Origin: Dama dama
Lineage: Eukaryota; Chordata; Mammalia; Artiodactyla; Cervidae
DNA length: 64,000 nucleotides
NCBI RefSeq assembly: GCF_033118175.1
Contig: NC_083701.1
Location: forward strand, 8,513,501 to 8,577,500
Direction: 5' to 3'
Part shown: positions 63,662-64,000 of the stretch, piece by piece
How positions within the stretch are numbered: the stretch's first letter is position 1
Layout: each line of letters begins with the position of its first letter
Program-made: the position numbers and the translations under genes
Notes under the pieces: generated by a model
Seen by the model: the letters and a program-made list of their open reading frames with translations, nothing else
Database searches by the model: none
Told to the model about the DNA's origin: nothing

Positions 63662-64000
63662 AACCAAGTTGGTAGATGCTAAAATAAAATCTTTAGTGAT
63701 GTCAAACTTTCTCTCTCGACTTTGCCTCTTCAGCTCAATTGTACATGTTTTCTTATCCACAAGTTCTCCCACCACGAAAATTTCAGGAACGCAACCTACA
63801 TGAGTGTGGATGGTAGAAAAGACCCTTAAGATCTCATGGATCCCCAGTTTATGTTTTCAATCCCTATTCCCTCAGCTTTTGGGACCGCGATCTCCAGGCT
63901 GGATTTGTAGCCCTGGGACTCTCTCTCCTCATTCTCACTGCACTCATGCTTCTCTGCTTACCCGCCCAAGGGTGATGAGTCACAGAATGCTACTCTTGGA
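63662..64000. other. Unassigned sequence
   Basis: Nothing recognised up to the window edge. Confidence 0.4.

Noticed and set aside
1..64000. tRNA genes from B-box-like 'ggttcgatcc' matches
   Set aside because: All such matches lie in Bov-tA or CHR SINE heads, not in cloverleaf-forming tRNA genes.
1..64000. CRISPR arrays, phage or bacterial defence systems
   Set aside because: No regularly spaced repeats or prokaryotic gene organisation; the repeat content is mammalian.

Overview
This window looks like ordinary non-coding DNA from a ruminant, most likely a bovid. The evidence is the mix of interspersed repeats: tRNA-Glu-headed Bov-tA SINEs, a BOV-A2-like dimer, many 3' ends of the RTE-type LINE BovB, CHR-type artiodactyl SINEs and a young artiodactyl L1 3' UTR, over a background of old mammalian MIR, L2, L1, MER5 and Tigger remnants. 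I recognise no host protein-coding exon, tRNA, rRNA, CpG island, CRISPR array or bacterial-style operon. Almost every long open frame is a translated piece of a SINE or LINE. Family names come from recognising consensus sequence by eye, so edges are approximate (about 5-20 bases) except where a target-site duplication (TSD) fixes them.

Layout. 1-18 kb: mostly unassigned sequence with MIR copies, Bov-tA SINEs, two adjacent 5'-truncated BovB copies (3815-4852) and CHR SINEs. 18.9-20 kb: an old L1 split by a complete solo LTR on the minus strand (19197-19629) with a 5-bp duplication. 20.9-28 kb: SINEs with clear duplications, a BOV-A2-like dimer and a BovB fragment. 28.4-29.9 kb: an unassigned block ending in a 20-base A run. 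30.2-33.1 kb: a decayed L1 carrying a SINE and a BovB insertion. 34-35.5 kb: a long L2 reverse-transcriptase remnant, then a 400-base TA-rich tract. 36.4-38.5 kb: a 2-kb BovB (minus) with a 12-bp duplication and a 311-codon open frame from its reverse transcriptase. 38.5-45 kb: SINEs, MIRs and unassigned DNA. 45.65-46.43 kb: an L2 split by an LTR-derived sequence that carries a poly(A) tail and a 15-bp TSD. 49.5-49.9 kb: an L1 3' UTR split by a SINE with an internal 34-bp duplication. 52.4-56.3 kb: an L1 ORF2 interrupted by a 2.6-kb BovB and a Tigger-like fragment. 56.3-64 kb: older repeats, SINEs and unassigned sequence.

No genes act together here. The structure is successive retrotransposition, in which old L1/L2/MIR copies serve as targets for BovB, Bov-tA, CHR and ERV insertions. 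I did not find a new functional system. The item most worth checking is 45779-46212, which looks like the 3' end of a retroviral RNA (polypurine-side bases, U3, R, poly(A), no U5) inserted by LINE machinery rather than by integrase.
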